Source: Larkinella arboricola (GTDB lineage: Bacteria; Bacteroidota; Bacteroidia; Cytophagales; Spirosomataceae). Taken from it: a DNA stretch of 64,000 bases. The first letter of the stretch is position 1. Each line of letters opens with the position of its first letter. A program made the position numbers and the translations under genes. Below, piece by piece: positions 17,083-26,321 of this stretch. The notes beneath the pieces are model-generated. The model saw only the letters and a list, made by a program, of their open reading frames with translations. It was not told the origin of the DNA and searched no databases. The stretch spans positions 806,001-870,000 of the forward strand of contig NZ_QLMC01000001.1 of the NCBI RefSeq assembly GCF_003259745.1, written 5' to 3'.

Positions 17083-17886
17083 TTAATTAAATAAATCACT
17101 AAAAGTGCCTTTTTCAAAGATAGTACACTTTCCATTAACAGTAACATCAATGACTTTTCGGCCATTACTTTCGAAGTTTTGACGAGCCTGAGCGTATGCC
17201 AATTCCGAGCGGTACAAATCCGGTAATTGCCATTTCATGCCCTTCGGAAAATAGTCAGGATGAAAATGGTTTTTATCTTCGGAATCTTTGCGGAGTTCAG
17301 TTGCATTAGGTCGACCTTTATCGACAAAATTATGATCCATCCCAACAATATAAACTTCTGAGAAGCCCATGTAATAAGCTAGCTGCAAGGTAGCATAAGT
17401 AACCGTTCCTCCAGAATAAATACCCTGGGTTATATCGCGGGAAAACTTATCTTTTAGGTCGAAGTAGTTGCGAAGATAATTTATCGATGGGCTCTGTTCA
17501 AATAAGTTTCGCTCACTCCAATTCAAGAATAGAGTAGAAGGTAATGCTGCTAAATCTTTAGCGAATTGCTGGATAACGAGTTCATTAATCACACTGAAAT
17601 ACGTAGGAATAAAACCAATCTTATCAAAAATAAGATATAACCGATTCATCCCGAAGGTAATTTCATTTTTCAACGGAGAGAGGTCCATGCCAGACAAACT
17701 GGGGCCATTTGCGATAATAAAACAGCGTTGGCCTTTATGTTTATCTTTGAATTGTAAAAGACGGGACCGATTCGATTTACCTTCTGGAGAGAAGTTCCAA
17801 CCCTGCAAATGAGGCAAATTGTTGACCCTCCGGTCGACTGCTTCAACAATCCGAGTTATTGTAATATCTCTAAGCTTGATTCGCAT
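17083..17886 (-). CDS. DUF115 / GT42-like putative glycosyltransferase A
   Basis: A 267-residue protein with the motif CFIIANGPSLSGMDLSPL, followed by a second Rossmann-like part with YATLQLAYYMGFSEVYIVGMDHNF. This is the DUF115 (MAF_flag10-like) pattern; the NGPSL segment is also the donor-binding start of GT42 CMP-sialic-acid transferases. A role in adding an acidic sugar to the exopolysaccharide is inferred. It is a clear paralogue of the gene at 19341-20174. It is the last gene of the minus train. Confidence 0.78.
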   Translation of the reverse strand: MRIKLRDITITRIVEAVDRRVNNLPHLQGWNFSPEGKSNRSRLLQFKDKHKGQRCFIIANGPSLSGMDLSPLKNEITFGMNRLYLIFDKIGFIPTYFSVINELVIQQFAKDLAALPSTLFLNWSERNLFEQSPSINYLRNYFDLKDKFSRDITQGIYSGGTVTYATLQLAYYMGFSEVYIVGMDHNFVDKGRPNATELRKDSEDKNHFHPDYFPKGMKWQLPDLYRSELAYAQARQNFESNGRKVIDVTVNGKCTIFEKGTFSDLFN

Positions 17887-17942
17887 GATTATACTTATTT
17901 AAATCTATCAATGTTTATTATTTTGAGTTTTAAAGAAACCCA

Positions 17943-19253
17943 TCATGCCGAATATTTAATACTTGGCAATGTGATTTCTTTGTGATTGCTGTTGAGCGAA
18001 TCTTGTGAATGAGCAAATATAGAAAATAGAATTAGAAGGATTAATATATTAGGTGTATAGAAACCAAAAGCAGCTTCAGTGACACCTATAAGGTTCCAAT
18101 AAAACAAAATTAATGCCAGTAGTATTGAAGTTGTGGTGCTCGACTTCCAATACTTACTTATTAGGGATATTATTTTGTATTGAAATATAATAATTAATAA
18201 TAAGCCAATATAACCATAATCGAATAGAATCGAATAGAAAACACTATGTGGAGTAATTAAGTCGGAAGAGTCACCCCATTGTCCAAATATATTAGACCAC
18301 TCTAAAGATGCACCAGATTTATAATGGCCGTATTCTCCATAACCGATTAAATGAATGGGTTTAAAACTGATAAATTCTAATGATGAAATTAGCCATATAA
18401 AACTCCTAGAGTTTCCAGTTTCAAAATCAGTAGACGATCTTCCGAGAAAGGCTAACTCAGGTATCTTAACGGCAAATGTCAATATGGTCATTAATAATGC
18501 TGACCCGAAAATCATAATTAGAGGAGTCGCCCAAATGAAAGAAGGCATTTTTGGTTTTTTTCTGATATAAAATACAACTGGCAATAAAATAAATGGATAT
18601 AATAAGGCAGATCGTGTGTCAATTAATAGTAAAGTTGCTGTTGACAATGCAAAGCCTATTATAGTGATTAATTTATAGCGGTTATAAAATAATAAACTAT
18701 AAATACTAAGTAACAAAAATATTCCAACAATTATGGAATACGAGTTGAATCCAATTGCAAAAGGGAAAAGGACCCTATCTACATGTATTCCAAATTCTGA
18801 CAGAATTAATGCCTCACCTAAATTAACCTCCATGTCTCTAATTGAAGTAAGCCCAATTAGATGTCCAAGTATATTTATTAAAATTAAAATAAATATAGGT
18901 ATGTAAATTGTCCAATAAAACAACTTATGGAGGTCGTTTTCTAATTTAATGGTTGTTGTGTTTATAGTCTGTATAAATGTTATTATTACTAATAAAAAAC
19001 ATGAGAGCCTATATATTTCATGTGTAATACTTGAGTTAGGATGATTATTCCGAATAGTACCCATTATTATAATACACAATAATATGTATATGTATGGTGG
19101 AGGGGTAATTCTTCTTTTGTTTTTTTGATTAAAAATATTATAAAGTAATAATAATACTAATAGTAGTAATGGTATTAATTTTATTACAATATTGTTTGTG
19201 AAGCTTTCAAAACCCAAAAGCGTTAGAGAGAATGCTATTCCAAACTTTTTCAT
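17943..19253 (-). CDS. O-antigen/polysaccharide polymerase, Wzy-like
   Basis: A 436-residue integral membrane protein with about eleven to twelve hydrophobic segments (LIPLLLLVLLLLYNIF, YIYILLCIIIMG and others) and a large periplasmic loop (SRSFIWLISSLEFISFKPIHL, then GYGEYGHY), as in Wzy and O-antigen ligase proteins. HSVFYSILFDYGYIGLLLII after the loop is typical. It would link lipid-carried repeat units. Start placed at the ATG at 19253, since the upstream codon is TTG. Strongly AT-rich. Confidence 0.85.
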   Translation of the reverse strand: MKKFGIAFSLTLLGFESFTNNIVIKLIPLLLLVLLLLYNIFNQKNKRRITPPPYIYILLCIIIMGTIRNNHPNSSITHEIYRLSCFLLVIITFIQTINTTTIKLENDLHKLFYWTIYIPIFILILINILGHLIGLTSIRDMEVNLGEALILSEFGIHVDRVLFPFAIGFNSYSIIVGIFLLLSIYSLLFYNRYKLITIIGFALSTATLLLIDTRSALLYPFILLPVVFYIRKKPKMPSFIWATPLIMIFGSALLMTILTFAVKIPELAFLGRSSTDFETGNSRSFIWLISSLEFISFKPIHLIGYGEYGHYKSGASLEWSNIFGQWGDSSDLITPHSVFYSILFDYGYIGLLLIIIFQYKIISLISKYWKSSTTTSILLALILFYWNLIGVTEAAFGFYTPNILILLILFSIFAHSQDSLNSNHKEITLPSIKYSA

Positions 19254-19340
19254 ATTGTGTGATATCAAAAACTAATTACTTGCCAAATAATAAAGATACA
19301 TAACGTTAATGAAATAAATTATGGTATTTTTATTCATTAA

Positions 19341-20174
19341 TTATATAAATTTTTTTGGTTGATTGTTTGAAATAATAAACGCGTCCAATGGCATCCTTTC
19401 AAATATTTCTAGTTTACCTCCTTCTGTACAATTGATTAGTTTTCTGCCGAATTGTTTGTAAATTTTATCAGCTAAGTCATAATGGTATTCAGAGCCTAAA
19501 AGATCTGGTAAATCCCATTTTACACCATCTGCGAAGTATTTAGGATGGAAATGGTTTGGATCAGTTTCACCAGCAATTACGGTTTTATTAGATACTCCTT
19601 TTGTTTCAAAGTGATGGTCACAACCGATAAGAGCAACCTCGGAAAACCCCATATGAAATGCCAACTGCATTGCTGTATAGGTAACTGTATGCCCTTGAAA
19701 TAATGACATACTACAATCTCGGGCAAACTTTCTAGGGATGCTTGAGTAATTGACAAAAATGACGTTTTTTCTATTCTGAATTAGTGCACTTTTGTCTGAG
19801 TTTAAAAATAGTTGAATATCGGTTGTATTATAAAACTCTTTATTTTGTTCAATTACAAAATAATTACTGGCAACCACTGCATTTGGCCGGAATGCGGTCT
19901 CATCAAACATTAAATTAATTTTATTTAATCCGAAAAAGTAAACATCAGATCCAATTAAAGAATCAAAATTTACTTTTCTCAAAGAAGGACCGTTACAAAT
20001 GATAATCGCTTTTTTGCCGATATGCGAGTCTTTAAGTTTATTCATTTTATTTCTAGAAGACCATGAATAAGGGTTTAAATCCCACATTAATCTGCTTTTG
20101 ATTAAATAAAGCGCATTAAAATATGGATTAATACTTGCTCTTTGTATTCGGTCGAATTGTTCTAAAGGTTGCAT
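19341..20174 (-). CDS. DUF115 / GT42-like putative glycosyltransferase B
   Basis: A 277-residue paralogue of the protein at 17083-17886. KAIIICNGPSLRKVNFDSL is the donor-site motif, and YTAMQLAFHMGFSEVALIGCDHHFE aligns with the second motif of its partner. The tails share NHFHPxYFxxGxKWxLPDL. Both thus have the same fold and possibly different acceptors. It is adjacent to the GT2 gene, whose stop ends one base before its ATG, so translation is probably coupled. Confidence 0.78.
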   Translation of the reverse strand: MQPLEQFDRIQRASINPYFNALYLIKSRLMWDLNPYSWSSRNKMNKLKDSHIGKKAIIICNGPSLRKVNFDSLIGSDVYFFGLNKINLMFDETAFRPNAVVASNYFVIEQNKEFYNTTDIQLFLNSDKSALIQNRKNVIFVNYSSIPRKFARDCSMSLFQGHTVTYTAMQLAFHMGFSEVALIGCDHHFETKGVSNKTVIAGETDPNHFHPKYFADGVKWDLPDLLGSEYHYDLADKIYKQFGRKLINCTEGGKLEIFERMPLDAFIISNNQPKKFI

Positions 20175-21050
20175 TTATTTATGTGCGTATGATTTGTACC
20201 AATCTTTTAAGAAACACCACTTTTGGGTTGTTTTCATCTTGCTTTTTAGCAGGAGTTGTAATACCCGGAAGTATGATATAATGTTGCTACTTTTTTGAAA
20301 ATGTGGAAAATTGTAACTCTGAGCTAAATTATTGAAAAAAGTTATATGTTGCTTTTCAAACTCTGTATAATATTCTTTGTTTTTTAAGGCAGCAGAATGG
20401 TTATTTGTATGAATTCTATATGATGTGAGTTTATCTTGCAATGAGATAATATCACCTTCGAATGCAGCTAATCTAGTTAATCTCACATCAACACATACTA
20501 AAGAAAGCTCATCTTCTTGTAAGGGCAATATTTTTTGTAAAAATGATCTTCGAAAGCATTGGCCACTTGTTTGAGTAAAGAAAAAGTCCAGCCTTTTTGT
20601 GAAATATATACCATTTAAGACATTTATGTCTGAAAAAAAAGGCCTTTTCTCATAAGGTAATATGTTATCTTCTTCGTCAACAAGTTCAAATTTGTGCTGA
20701 ACATAAATGACATTTGGTGATTTTTCGAAAATAGAGACTATTTTTTCAACTTTATCTTTAAAAAAACAATCATCACTATCCATCAAAAATATTATATCAC
20801 CACTACTTTTTTTAAAAGCTTGATTTATAGCATTAATTTGATTCCAACAGTGCCCCTTTCCATAATTTTCATTTGCTATAATTTCTATACTTTTTGAATA
20901 TTTTTTTATTCTGCTAATAGAGTCATCTTTGGAGCCATCATCATATACAATTACTTCGATATTTTTATAGGTTTGGTTTAGCGCAGAAAGAATTGATTTT
21001 TCAATATATTTTCCGTAATTATAATTGTTTATCAAAATGGATGCTTTCAT
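20175..21050 (-). CDS. Family 2 glycosyltransferase
   Basis: A 291-residue GT-A enzyme. The N-terminus ASILINNYNYGKYIEKSI, the acidic motif VYDDGSKDDS and the metal-binding IIFLMDSDDCF are typical of GT2 inverting transferases. Cytoplasmic side of the membrane. Donor and acceptor unknown. AT-rich, like the genes around it. Confidence 0.92.
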   Translation of the reverse strand: MKASILINNYNYGKYIEKSILSALNQTYKNIEVIVYDDGSKDDSISRIKKYSKSIEIIANENYGKGHCWNQINAINQAFKKSSGDIIFLMDSDDCFFKDKVEKIVSIFEKSPNVIYVQHKFELVDEEDNILPYEKRPFFSDINVLNGIYFTKRLDFFFTQTSGQCFRRSFLQKILPLQEDELSLVCVDVRLTRLAAFEGDIISLQDKLTSYRIHTNNHSAALKNKEYYTEFEKQHITFFNNLAQSYNFPHFQKSSNIISYFRVLQLLLKSKMKTTQKWCFLKDWYKSYAHK

Positions 21051-21077
21051 GTTAGGTTATGTTACATAAATTAATAG

Positions 21078-22520
21078 TCAAATTATGTATGCTATAAATA
21101 CATAAAATGCAAATAATAATAGTGGTATCATAGAGGTCTTACGTTCAAAATTATAAAAATTTATCGAAAGACTCTTAACAGAAGCTGATGTAGCGTACCA
21201 TGCATAGAATCCTAAATATCCAGCCAACATCCCAATAGGAATAGCATATAAACCATATGTGCTTATCAATGCAAAACTTATAATTACAAATATTATGCCA
21301 GATACCCCGTCTGCAATATGCGATATAACATGGTTAGTTGTTAGGTATAGCTGCATATGCATAGCCCCGAATCTATGAACGAAGTAGGCAATAGATAATA
21401 GGATCCATAAATCATTTGAAATAAATTTTATATTACTATCTAATAGAGAAATAACAAATTCAGAACCTAAACCTACTGCTATTACACCTAAAATATATAT
21501 TAAATGTGATAGAAACATTCCTTTTTGAGCTTTAGATATTAACTCTCTAATTTCTCCTTGAATGCGTAATTTTGAGTATAATGGAATTTTACTGTAAAAA
21601 GGAGCCATTGATATCTCTTTAACTTGAGTTATTATTCTTACAGCTAATAAATAAGATGCTACATCTCCACTTGTACCAATTTGAGCATATAGAATGCTTG
21701 TAATATTGACAAGTCCATTAGACATAATTCCGGAGATTCCACTTCTCCAAGCCACTGGCCATATTCTGTTGAAAATTTCTTTATCAAATTTATTGGTTAT
21801 CCTTAGTTTGCTAAACTGGTGTCCTTCTATAGCTCTACTCAAATAAAAATTTCTTGCTACAGAGGCAATTACCCAGAATTGGTTAGTTGAAACTAAAACG
21901 AGGAGATCGTTTGTGAATAAAAGCGCAATTATACTAGTAACACTGCCAGCAATTGAAGTTAAAGATTCCCACCTTCTTACCAGCGGAATTTTATTTAAAC
22001 CTTCTAAGTAATTGCTGTATATTGCTCCATAAAACTTGTATACTGATGCGACTGCTACAACACCCCACGAAAGCCATGAGGAAAGTAAATCGTCTGTTTG
22101 AAATATTGGCTTTATCATTGCCCATGTGCCTGCAGTTCCTATCACAATGAAGGCAATAAGCGCTAATATTCTATAGATGTAAATCATATTAGAATATAGC
22201 TTACCGACTAATTCCCAATTGGGCACATCTAATATACTTCTCTTTGTATGCTTGGAAATTGTTTCAATATCTTTTGCTCCAGCATGTGCATAAGATATTA
22301 ATCGGATGAATGTAGATCTAAAACCTAAGTCCATTATGCCTTGAAGAGCAATAACGGTAGAAAATAGATACCATAATGCAATTTCTTCTTCAGGAAACTT
22401 TTTTAATACTAATGGTAATATCACAAATAGACTTAATGCACGAGTTGAATAACTCATCCAGGTTGTCGCTGTAGGTGAGTTCCATACTTTGTCGAATAAG
22501 ATTATAAACCTTTTCTTCAT
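21078..22520 (-). CDS. Polysaccharide flippase, Wzx-like
   Basis: A 480-residue integral membrane protein with about twelve helices, of the MOP/polysaccharide transporter superfamily. It begins with TWMSYSTRALSLFVILPLVL and LWYLFSTVIALQGIMDLGF, the first two helices typical of Wzx. It would flip undecaprenyl-linked units across the inner membrane. It starts two bases before the stop of the gene upstream, so it is in the same operon. Confidence 0.88.
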   Translation of the reverse strand: MKKRFIILFDKVWNSPTATTWMSYSTRALSLFVILPLVLKKFPEEEIALWYLFSTVIALQGIMDLGFRSTFIRLISYAHAGAKDIETISKHTKRSILDVPNWELVGKLYSNMIYIYRILALIAFIVIGTAGTWAMIKPIFQTDDLLSSWLSWGVVAVASVYKFYGAIYSNYLEGLNKIPLVRRWESLTSIAGSVTSIIALLFTNDLLVLVSTNQFWVIASVARNFYLSRAIEGHQFSKLRITNKFDKEIFNRIWPVAWRSGISGIMSNGLVNITSILYAQIGTSGDVASYLLAVRIITQVKEISMAPFYSKIPLYSKLRIQGEIRELISKAQKGMFLSHLIYILGVIAVGLGSEFVISLLDSNIKFISNDLWILLSIAYFVHRFGAMHMQLYLTTNHVISHIADGVSGIIFVIISFALISTYGLYAIPIGMLAGYLGFYAWYATSASVKSLSINFYNFERKTSMIPLLLFAFYVFIAYII

Positions 22521-22522
22521 TA

Positions 22523-23920
22523 CTATTTAGATATTCTTAAAATAACTAGCTCGGAAGAAAAAATTACTTTATAATTTCGGCCTTCTTGCCAGATATCCAC
22601 AAGTTCTGGGTCTGGGAACAGCACTTGTATATTTTCTTTTTTTAAAAGAGTTGATGGCTGCAACTTAATTGTGTGACTCTTTCTATACTTATCAATTTCA
22701 ATCATAACAATCCGATATTTTCCAAAGTCATATTCATGTAAGTTTAAAGAATCCCTTTTGGATTCAGTTATAATTTGGAAAGGGGCGGCTTTGCGAGCTT
22801 TATTATTTGCGTTAGCTGTTCGTAGAATATGTTTTTGTCCCTGCCGAAGTAGATGATAAATAGGTTGGAATTTTTGGTTTTCTCCAAAATAGCGGTTCGC
22901 TGTCTGCTCTGATTTTGTAGGAATGTACACGTCCCATGGAATAATTAGTGTACTGCCTGCGGAGTAAGTTAGAAAAAGAGCCTTTAATTGCTTTCCCTCC
23001 TTATCGGATGAAAGAGCAAAGTATTGCTTTTTATTCAATCGATCGGCTTCTGTCATACGAGCCAATAAATAATTCCGGTTTAATCGGTTTTCGGGCAATT
23101 CGGCTACGCCAATGTCAAAAATCTTATAGATCTCAGTCCATTGACCACCGTAATTATTTGTTAAGAATGTAACGGGTCGTCCTGCGTATTTTTCTACTTC
23201 TTGTCGCCAAGTTTTCAAAAAGCGAATTACTGACTGTGTCTGGAAAGTTTGGTAATGAATCCACAGCGGAATAAGGCGGTCCTTGATAGGGAGTACTTCA
23301 ATTCCCTCATTCTGTAAAAAAACCCGGTAATTGAACGACGATTTGAGGCTGTCGGCACCATTGTCTTGTAAATACTTTGTAAAACCGGTCAGGCAATACT
23401 CGCAGAGACAGCCGCCCCATTCTGTGGCGTGGTCATTAAATCGGGCATCATCCACAAATAGCCCATACGCTTTTAGATCGATTAATTTATAAGACTCTTG
23501 GAGAAACAATTGCTGGAAGACGGGTGCATTAACACATCCCCAATACGGGTTCTTTTGCTTCCAGTTTCGCATCCAGGGAGCGGCCAGTTTCTGTCCCCGA
23601 AAGTCTTTTATCCGCCCGTTAACCGTGTAACCAGCAGAATCTGGTACTTGCGGATTAATAGCCAAACTGTAAGGTACCTTTCTCATCCGAAGCTGAGCGA
23701 GCTGACTATCATTCGTACAGTACATCCAATCAATTCGGTCAGGTTTGTACAACTCTACCATTCGGATTGTGCTAAGCGTGTCTTTCGGCGATGAAGGATG
23801 AAACCAGCGGGAAGAAAGAATAATGGGGTATTGTTCCGTCTCTTGAGCATAGCCACCAGTCGTTTTTACCCATAAAAGGAAAAAAAGAATGAAGTAGTAT
23901 ACCTTTACGTTATTTCCCAT
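22523..23920 (-). CDS. Exported TIM-barrel, glycoside hydrolase-like protein
   Basis: A 465-residue protein with a signal peptide (YYFILFFLLWVKTTGGYA). The segments LKAYGLFVDDARFND, WGGCLCEYCLTGF (a CxCxxC metal-site-like cluster) and GVAELPENRLNRNYL resemble GH42-like or related alpha/beta-barrel hydrolases, where acidic residues at strand ends act in catalysis. No family can be assigned securely. In this locus an exported hydrolase could trim or release the polymer, a known accessory role in exopolysaccharide loci. The function is inferred. Confidence 0.6.
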   Translation of the reverse strand: MGNNVKVYYFILFFLLWVKTTGGYAQETEQYPIILSSRWFHPSSPKDTLSTIRMVELYKPDRIDWMYCTNDSQLAQLRMRKVPYSLAINPQVPDSAGYTVNGRIKDFRGQKLAAPWMRNWKQKNPYWGCVNAPVFQQLFLQESYKLIDLKAYGLFVDDARFNDHATEWGGCLCEYCLTGFTKYLQDNGADSLKSSFNYRVFLQNEGIEVLPIKDRLIPLWIHYQTFQTQSVIRFLKTWRQEVEKYAGRPVTFLTNNYGGQWTEIYKIFDIGVAELPENRLNRNYLLARMTEADRLNKKQYFALSSDKEGKQLKALFLTYSAGSTLIIPWDVYIPTKSEQTANRYFGENQKFQPIYHLLRQGQKHILRTANANNKARKAAPFQIITESKRDSLNLHEYDFGKYRIVMIEIDKYRKSHTIKLQPSTLLKKENIQVLFPDPELVDIWQEGRNYKVIFSSELVILRISK

Positions 23921-23952
23921 TATTCTTTCCCGTTCGATTCTTTAATTTATTC

Positions 23953-24681
23953 TCACAAATCCTTCAACACTGAGCTAATTCCACCATCCAGCGACAGGTT
24001 GGCACCGTGGATGAAGCCGGAACCTTCCGAAGCGAGGAATAATGCCAGCTTGGCAACATCGTTGGGGGAGCCAATGCGTTGAACTGGATGAATTTTCCGC
24101 AGTTCGTCGAGAGCACCCTGGTCTCCGTTGAAACCAGCCAGTAGCATATCGGTTTCAATGGCGGCTGGGCTGATTGCATTAACCCGAACACGACCTTCTA
24201 GATCGACCGCCAACGCTTTTGTCAAGCCAATTAGAGCGCTTTTTGAGGTCGCGTAACTGATGAACCGGCGTTTCGTCAACTGCTGGTGAATGCTGCCAAT
24301 ATTGACAATGCATCCATTGACTTCTTCCAGTTGCTCCAGAAAATGCTGGCTCAGCAAAAGCGGTCCGGTCAGGTTAACCGACATGGTATGATTCCAGTCA
24401 TTAAGCTTTAGATCGTCGAGACTATCCAGAAGCTGTACGGCTGCATTGTTGATCAGAACATGGAGCTCCGGAATCAGAACATTGAAATTGTGTTTCCACT
24501 CGTTCCGGTAGTCTTCGTTGGTGCTGAACTGATGCAAATCGAACTGGATTAAACGGTCAGCCTGGTGATTATCAGAATCCTGAATATCCAGACCATATAC
24601 ATAGTAACCCGCTTCCCGAAAACCTTTCGCTAACGCACTGCCAATACCACCTAAAACACCTGTGATTAATACTTTTCTCAT
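23953..24681 (-). CDS. Short-chain dehydrogenase/reductase
   Basis: A 242-residue classical SDR. TGVLGGIGSALAKGF is the NAD(P) motif, VLINNAAVQ the NNAG motif, and Ser, Tyr and Lys of the active site are in VNIGSIHQQ and ISYATSKSAL. The C-terminal HGANLSLDGGISS is standard. In the gene order it sits with a 2-hydroxyacid dehydrogenase and a cytidylyltransferase, so it probably reduces or oxidises a sugar-acid precursor. The PtmA-like SDRs in CMP-legionaminate clusters are the closest contextual analogue. Confidence 0.9.
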   Translation of the reverse strand: MRKVLITGVLGGIGSALAKGFREAGYYVYGLDIQDSDNHQADRLIQFDLHQFSTNEDYRNEWKHNFNVLIPELHVLINNAAVQLLDSLDDLKLNDWNHTMSVNLTGPLLLSQHFLEQLEEVNGCIVNIGSIHQQLTKRRFISYATSKSALIGLTKALAVDLEGRVRVNAISPAAIETDMLLAGFNGDQGALDELRKIHPVQRIGSPNDVAKLALFLASEGSGFIHGANLSLDGGISSVLKDL

Positions 24682-24685
24682 AATC

Positions 24686-25630
24686 TTAAGCCGTTACACC
24701 AACTTCCAGAAATTCAAACATTGAACGGATTGCCTGATGGCTGGCGCGCCGAACGCCCTGAATCGTATTAGAGCCGTTATGGGTTCCGAATATGCAGCGG
24801 TCAAATTTACGCAGTTCAGAATCCATAGGTAGGGGCTCGACTTCAAATACATCCAAACCAGCTGAGTGAACTTTGCCACTTTTGAGGCCCTCAACCAATG
24901 CAACTTCATCAACAATCGGGCCACGTGATACATTTACGATCCGAACGCCATCTTTCATTCGTTGAATTGTCTCAGCATTAATCATGTGCTTAGTTGCTGG
25001 TGTCAGCGCACAGGTTGTAACCACAAAGTCGGCGGTTTCCAGCTCTTGAGGGAAGTCCAGAAAACGATAGGCCGCTTCATCCTCTTCCGTACGCTTGGCA
25101 AAAGGATCATAAACATTGATATTCATGTCGAATGCCTTCAGGAAGCGGGCAGTCGACTTACCTATATCACCGAAACCAACCAGCGCAACGGTATGACCTG
25201 CCAGCGACATTCCGGCCGGCTTTACCCAATTGCCAGCCCGCACTTCACGGTCGATATAATAAGTTTCCCGAGCTAGCCCCAGGACGTAAGAGACGGCAAT
25301 CGTAGCAACTTCAGCTCCGAACATCATCGGAGTGTTGATGATGGGGATACCTAACTCTTTACAAGCTTTAAAATCGACGTTATCAACGCCAATGCCCCAT
25401 TTAACGGCTGCTTTCAGCTTTCCGGCTTTACCAGCGCGGAAGATTCGCTCCGTCGCCTGATCGTCACCGATAATCCAGCCGTCGACAGTTGGAACGAGTT
25501 CGAGCAACTCTTCTTCCGACAAAATCTGAACTACTTTCGGCGCGACAACTTCAATGCCAGCTTCTTCAAATATAGGTAAGAATTCAGCCAATTGTCCCAG
25601 CATTGGGGGACAGGTTATTAAAACTTTCAT
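24686..25630 (-). CDS. D-2-hydroxyacid dehydrogenase (SerA-like)
   Basis: A 314-residue enzyme. Nucleotide motif VALVGFGDIGKSTARFL, then the Arg region VRIVNVSRGPIVDE, and the His near the end in FGTHNGSNT replace the usual catalytic residues of phosphoglycerate dehydrogenase relatives. It overlaps the cytidylyltransferase by four bases (ATGA type), a sign of translational coupling. Its place in a CMP-sugar gene set suggests oxidation or reduction of a hydroxy acid that becomes part of the activated sugar rather than serine synthesis. Confidence 0.9.
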   Translation of the reverse strand: MKVLITCPPMLGQLAEFLPIFEEAGIEVVAPKVVQILSEEELLELVPTVDGWIIGDDQATERIFRAGKAGKLKAAVKWGIGVDNVDFKACKELGIPIINTPMMFGAEVATIAVSYVLGLARETYYIDREVRAGNWVKPAGMSLAGHTVALVGFGDIGKSTARFLKAFDMNINVYDPFAKRTEEDEAAYRFLDFPQELETADFVVTTCALTPATKHMINAETIQRMKDGVRIVNVSRGPIVDEVALVEGLKSGKVHSAGLDVFEVEPLPMDSELRKFDRCIFGTHNGSNTIQGVRRASHQAIRSMFEFLEVGVTA

Positions 25631-26310
25631 ACGGTCAGTTCGGGATAGAGTTCGGTAAAGAGAAATTCAGCTACTTTAAAATTCAGTTCAACATCGATGT
25701 CCTGAGCCTCAATTTCGGGGATCTCGTACATAAAAGGACGGTCACCGATACGGTTATGCTTCTGGATCAGCGTTTCCTTTTTGAAGAGGTACATACAGGA
25801 GTTCTCCATGTACAGCGGGGGCAGATCCTGTGTCCGCAGCAAGATGGCCGGGTTGTGGTTGACGGCTCTCGCCAAGGCATCCCACAGGCGGACCTGCAGG
25901 CGAGTTACTCCGAATAGAGTATCATAAATCGGATAATTTTTCAAAAACTGCTGAATTCCTTTTTCGACAGTTTCTGCAGACAACAGCGGGTTGGTACTAT
26001 GGGTTTGTAAATAGAAGTCAGCTTTAATCTGATCACACGTATTCAACAAAACATTGTTCATTGGAATGGCTCCATCCCGTAAGTGTTCAGGCCGTTCCAA
26101 TACCGTTACTGTCGGATAATGAAATGCAGCCTGCTCGATAACCGTCGGGCTGTCGGTGTCAATAACAACCTGAGAAATAGACGGACATTCCAACAGGGTG
26201 TCGATGATACGATGAAACAGAGGTTTACCAGCGAAATCGCGGTAGTTTTTCCCGGGAACGCGTTCACTTGAATGACGCATGGGAACAATAGCTGCAACAG
26301 AATAAGACAT
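25627..26310 (-). CDS. Cytidylyltransferase, NeuA/CMP-sugar acid type
   Basis: A 227-residue nucleotidyltransferase. AAIVPMRHSSERVPGKNYRDFAGKPL has the Arg-rich CTP-binding loop and Gly-Lys-Asn/Pro pattern of acylneuraminate cytidylyltransferases, and the DTD in VVIDTDSPTV and the metal site IEAQDIDVELNF follow. It is expected to make a CMP-activated acidic sugar from CTP. The start is the ATG at 26310 (MSYSVAAIVPM), as an upstream extension would overlap the cyclase gene by 70 bases. No NeuB- or KdsA-like synthase is seen in this window. Confidence 0.88.
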   Translation of the reverse strand: MSYSVAAIVPMRHSSERVPGKNYRDFAGKPLFHRIIDTLLECPSISQVVIDTDSPTVIEQAAFHYPTVTVLERPEHLRDGAIPMNNVLLNTCDQIKADFYLQTHSTNPLLSAETVEKGIQQFLKNYPIYDTLFGVTRLQVRLWDALARAVNHNPAILLRTQDLPPLYMENSCMYLFKKETLIQKHNRIGDRPFMYEIPEIEAQDIDVELNFKVAEFLFTELYPELTV

Positions 26311-26321
26311 ATTGGATAACG

